This document shows positions 61,070-64,000 of a stretch of DNA of 64,000 nt, piece by piece. The translations under genes and the position numbers were made by a program. Every line of letters starts with the position of its first letter. Position 1 is the first letter of the stretch. Source of the DNA: Enoplosus armatus (taxonomy: Eukaryota; Chordata; Actinopteri; Centrarchiformes; Enoplosidae); contig NC_092180.1 of the NCBI RefSeq assembly GCF_043641665.1, positions 26,139,391 through 26,203,390 of the forward strand, written 5' to 3'. A model generated the notes under the pieces. That model was not told the origin of the DNA, did not search any database, and worked only from the letters and a program-made list of their open reading frames with translations.

Positions 61070-61262
61070 GACAAACTATTTCATACCCATTATTACTGAA
61101 GTTCTTTCCACCGAAGTCATAGGATCAAAGTTATTACAATTCATCCTCTGGGGAATATGAATATCCGTACCAAATGATGCAATTTTTCCAATAGTTGTTG
61201 AGATATTTCACTTTGAACCCAAAATGTCAACTTCATGATGGCGCTAGAGGCAAAGTCGAGAT
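61070..61262 (-). repeat. Interspersed repeat family A, minus orientation
   Basis: Reverse orientation blocks: ACAATTCATCCTCTGGGGAA, TATGAATATCCGTACCAAAT, CCAATAGTTGTTGAGATATT, then CTTCATGATGGCGCTAGAGG. It is cut off where the LINE begins. Confidence 0.7.
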
Positions 61263-62175
61263 CCAATGTCAGGATTGTCAGGATTCAGGCGGGCTTGAGG
61301 GTAGAAGCTCTTCCAGAGCCTCTCAGTGCTGGCTTGGTGTTTCCGGTACCTTCCCGACCACAGCATTGTGGTTGAGATCCTTAATGATTCTCCAGTGCCT
61401 GGTGTAAATATCCTTTAGGCAGGGTAGAGCACTGCCTATTGTACATCCAGCTGAGCGAACCACTCTTTGCAGGGCCTTGTGGTCCTCTACGGCGCTATTT
61501 CCATACCAGACAATGATGTTCCCCGTCACAACGCTCTCCATGGTTCAGGAGTAGAAATTCCTCAGTATTTGAGTGGATACCCAACATTTCCTCAAGCGTC
61601 TAAGGTGAAACAGCCTCAACCTTGCTTTTGTCACTGACTGAGTATGCAGCGCCCAGGTCAGGCCCTCGGTGATGTGAACACCAAGGTACTTGAAGCTGTC
61701 CACCCTCTCCACCGAGGACCCGTTGATATTAACGGGGGCATAATTCCTTCCCTGCCTCTTCCTCTAGTCCACTATCAGCTCCTTAGTCTTGCTGATGTTC
61801 AGGAGTAGGTTGTATTTGTAGGTTAGGTCCTCTACTTCCTTGAGGTTGGCCTATTCATTGTTATCTATGATCAGGCCCACCACAGCTGTATCGTCAGCAA
61901 ACGTGATGATGGTGTTGGAATCGAAAGTAGCTACCAGGTCGTGTGTACAGGGAGTACAGCAGGGGGCTCAAAACCCAGCCCTGGGCTGCTCCGGGGTTAA
62001 GGGTGAGGGTGGAAGAGCTTTGTCCGCCCACCTTCACCTTTGATCTGCAGTCAAGGATCCACATGCACAGTGAGGTGTTTAATCCCGGGTCCTTGAGCTT
62101 TGTAACGAGTCTGGATGGAGCTCAGGTGTTAAACGCTGAACTGCAGTCAATGAACAGCAATCTCACATAGCTCCC
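61263..62175 (-). pseudogene. Decayed LINE (L2/CR1-like) reverse transcriptase
   Basis: Minus strand. In order from 62170 downward: IDCSSAFNT (RT box A), WILDC, SSSTLTLNPGAAQGWVLSPL and LYSLYT (box B), NTIITFADDTAVVGLI with the catalytic FADD at 61901-61890, YNLLLNISKTKELIVD, VERVDSFKYLGVHITEGLTW, LRLFHLRRLRK, MESVVTGNIIVWYGN, HKALQRVVRSAGC and, near the end, LWKSFYPQA. Damage: a frameshift near 61940, an in-frame TGA upstream at 62124-62122, and stops at 61853-61851, 61766-61764 and 61547-61545. Part of the finger region and a piece near the C-terminus are shortened. The 3' boundary shows a doubled GTCAGGATT on the plus strand (about 61268-61285). The endonuclease part is absent. This is an old, dead, 5'-truncated copy. 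Confidence 0.85.
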
Positions 62176-62198
62176 TTTCTCGTCTAGGAAAAAGAGAA

Positions 62199-62258
62199 AA
62201 CTTATTTACAGATCACATAAAATAAATGTTTTTACAGTCAAAGGATCATCACATATCA
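62199..62258 (+). repeat. Local direct repeat, copy 1
   Basis: Matches 62409-62468 at a constant offset of 210 bases. 62205-62235 is identical to 62415-62445 over 31 bases, and the flanks differ at a few positions. It begins shortly after the 5' end of the LINE remnant. Confidence 0.8.
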
Positions 62259-62408
62259 TGGTGAAACACCCCTGCTGCCCACTCTATCCCCATCTGCGAA
62301 GCAGATTTGAAAGGTGTTTAGACTATTATGACAACTCTGTTTTGCACAAAGATGGGTTTTTTTTTCTATGATGACAGGCGAGTCAGCGCTTCACTGGGAA
62401 AAAAAAAG

Positions 62409-62468
62409 ACTTACTTTACAGATCACATAAAATAAATGTTTTTACTGTCAAGGGATCATCGCACATTA
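62409..62468 (+). repeat. Local direct repeat, copy 2
   Basis: Second copy of the 60-base block at 62199-62258. The 150 bases between the copies are unrelated to either and include a small hairpin ATCTGC/GCAGAT at 62292-62306. Confidence 0.8.
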
Positions 62469-64000
62469 CGATTCTCTGCACAGATGAAAAAAATACTTAA
62501 AACTCAGGATAGCACCCAAACTGCAGATATCTGGGGGAATGAGTTTGCTGAATGTGTAAGCAGACTCTGTTCTTGATGAAATAAATAGCAGATTTACAGG
62601 AACTCAGAGCTTCAGAATAACTGATACACTGAAACGCTCACAAAGCCTGACAGGAACCGTTCAGGATTCCTGAAACGGAGGTACAGTCTGAGCAGAACAT
62701 ATCAAAGGACTTACTGTTGCTTTCTTATGAAATGTGGTTAGTGAAATAAAGACTGGCCTGACCCTGTCTTTATAATTTACAGTGTTGGCAGTCTTTGGGA
62801 AGAATGAACCTTGCCATATCTTACACTGTTCTATCAGCAATAGCTTGGTCCTTTGGAAAACAGGAGAGACGATTCATTTACAAGTTTACATTGAACGGGT
62901 GGACATAAGGGTGTGATTTAATACAAACACGCTGTAGTAAATGCTACCTCTATAAAGCGTTTAATGGCCATTTATTGTTGTGACGGAGAGGTGTTGATTC
63001 AACTTTATAGCTAAATTTGACTCTTTGGTTTGTGGTGTTACGCAGTTGCTCTGCCCAGTGCTCCGCTACTCAAGCAGCGAGGCCAGAAATGTGTGCAATA
63101 TAATTAGGCAACATTTTAATATAATGTTATCTAATATGTTCTACTGCAGATAGAGTTTGGTGTTTTTAAAAAAAAAAATGTCTTCCAAAATACAATTAAC
63201 CTCTCATTTGCAGAGAAAGTCCTCTTCAACAGAGGCTGTGAAAAAGGACTGTATGCATTAATGAAGTGTGAACCCTGCATGACTTTGGAAAACGCTCTCC
63301 AAAATCTGACTTCAACAGCCTCTCTCTGACTGCCCGAATACATCCAAAAACATATACAGAGGCAGAATTGACAACTGCACGGCATGAATTAATTATACAT
63401 ACTATCAGCAAGTAACAACAAAACAACATTCCACAATAATTACACAAATGTTATATACAGATGCCAAGTTCAAATGCTGGGACCCATCAGGACCATTGAG
63501 ACCTGCGCCACCTCAATCTGATCATCCAGCCCAGCTATTTTCTACTGTATAAGCTCCATTTCTTTTATTCTATTCCATTTCCATTCCATTTTGTTTATTA
63601 CACTGCATTTGATGTCATTATCATTGCCTGAGCTCAGATATGTTTTTCCAAATATTTCCATAATTCATGTGCTCATCGTGGTGTGGTTTCAGTTTGTAGT
63701 TAGTTAGTAAATATTATCCTTTAACATAAAGTTGTGGTGTGTAGTCTCAGTTCTGCAGAGCAAGTACGAAACCACTGATATGGAAAAAGATCACTGATTG
63801 GGAAATATCTTACAATTATTAACCATGCTAGCGTCGTGGAGAACCTTCTACTGACTTCTGCAAGTATACGAGTTCCCATAGACAAATGAGCTCATAACAA
63901 CAGTGAAATGGATGTAAGCAAACTCTTCTTTGCATTTTTTTCGGTAGAGTTAAAACTCAGCGGTGCGTGGTGAGCAACCAGTATCAGATGAGTAAGCTGT
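62469..64000. other. Noncoding stretch to window end
   Basis: No gene or transposon recognised. A short ATTCC-like low-complexity section lies at about 63570-63592 and a 10-base A run at 63169-63178. Confidence 0.4.

Noticed and set aside
1..64000. tRNA genes, tRNA-derived SINE heads, rRNA, endogenous retrovirus, CRISPR or bacterial operon features
   Set aside because: I looked for GGTTCGA-type B boxes, LTR or gag/pol motifs, and regularly spaced repeats; none was found. The sequence is eukaryotic.

Overview
This is vertebrate nuclear DNA, almost certainly from a ray-finned (teleost) fish. The base composition is AT-leaning, and there are abundant long CA/TG microsatellites, poly-G tracts, and decayed non-LTR retrotransposons and Tc1, hAT and piggyBac-type DNA transposons of the kinds typical of percomorph fish. 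Nothing bacterial, organellar or viral is visible. I find no host protein-coding gene, exon chain, tRNA or rRNA that I can support. Every long open frame is either a transposon remnant, a read-through of a microsatellite, or has no recognisable content. The window reads as a gene desert or the inside of a very large intron.

Layout. 0-10 kb: unique-looking noncoding DNA with CA/TG arrays and two pieces of an interspersed repeat, called family A here (1-125 and 1785-1940). 10.4-11.35 kb: a decayed Tc1-like transposase on the minus strand, followed by another family A piece. 11.9-15.1 kb: simple repeats and a copy of a second interspersed family, family B. 15.7-16.9 kb: a family A copy split by a minus-strand LINE fragment (nested insertion). 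17.3-25.2 kb: a TG array facing a CA array, TA arrays, a LINE/SINE tail, and a longer family B copy. 25.2-25.6 kb: a pentanucleotide array abutting a small inverted-repeat transposon (MITE). 26-30 kb: four poly-G tracts and a CpG-rich patch. 30-34 kb: repeat-poor noncoding sequence. 34.3-35.1 kb: the 3' end of a plus-strand LINE reverse transcriptase. 35.5-39.9 kb: a large TG array, two retrotransposon 3' tails, poly-A, a TA array and a known-looking fish repeat. 41.7-42.8 kb: a near-complete family A copy next to a piggyBac-like end. 49.5-50.8 kb: a hAT-like element with inverted ends and a plausible 8-bp target duplication. 53-56 kb: a strong G-quadruplex motif and an AT-rich palindrome. 58.9-62.2 kb: two more family A copies and a minus-strand LINE reverse transcriptase with stops. 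62.2-62.5 kb: a local direct duplication.

No set of genes works together here. The recognisable biology is transposon decay, nested insertion and simple-repeat expansion. Some stretches with many homeodomain-type TAATTG/ATTA motifs and little repeat content look like possible conserved noncoding (enhancer) elements, but only a cross-species alignment could show that. I did not find a new biological system; the most distinctive items are small structural ones, listed in the findings.
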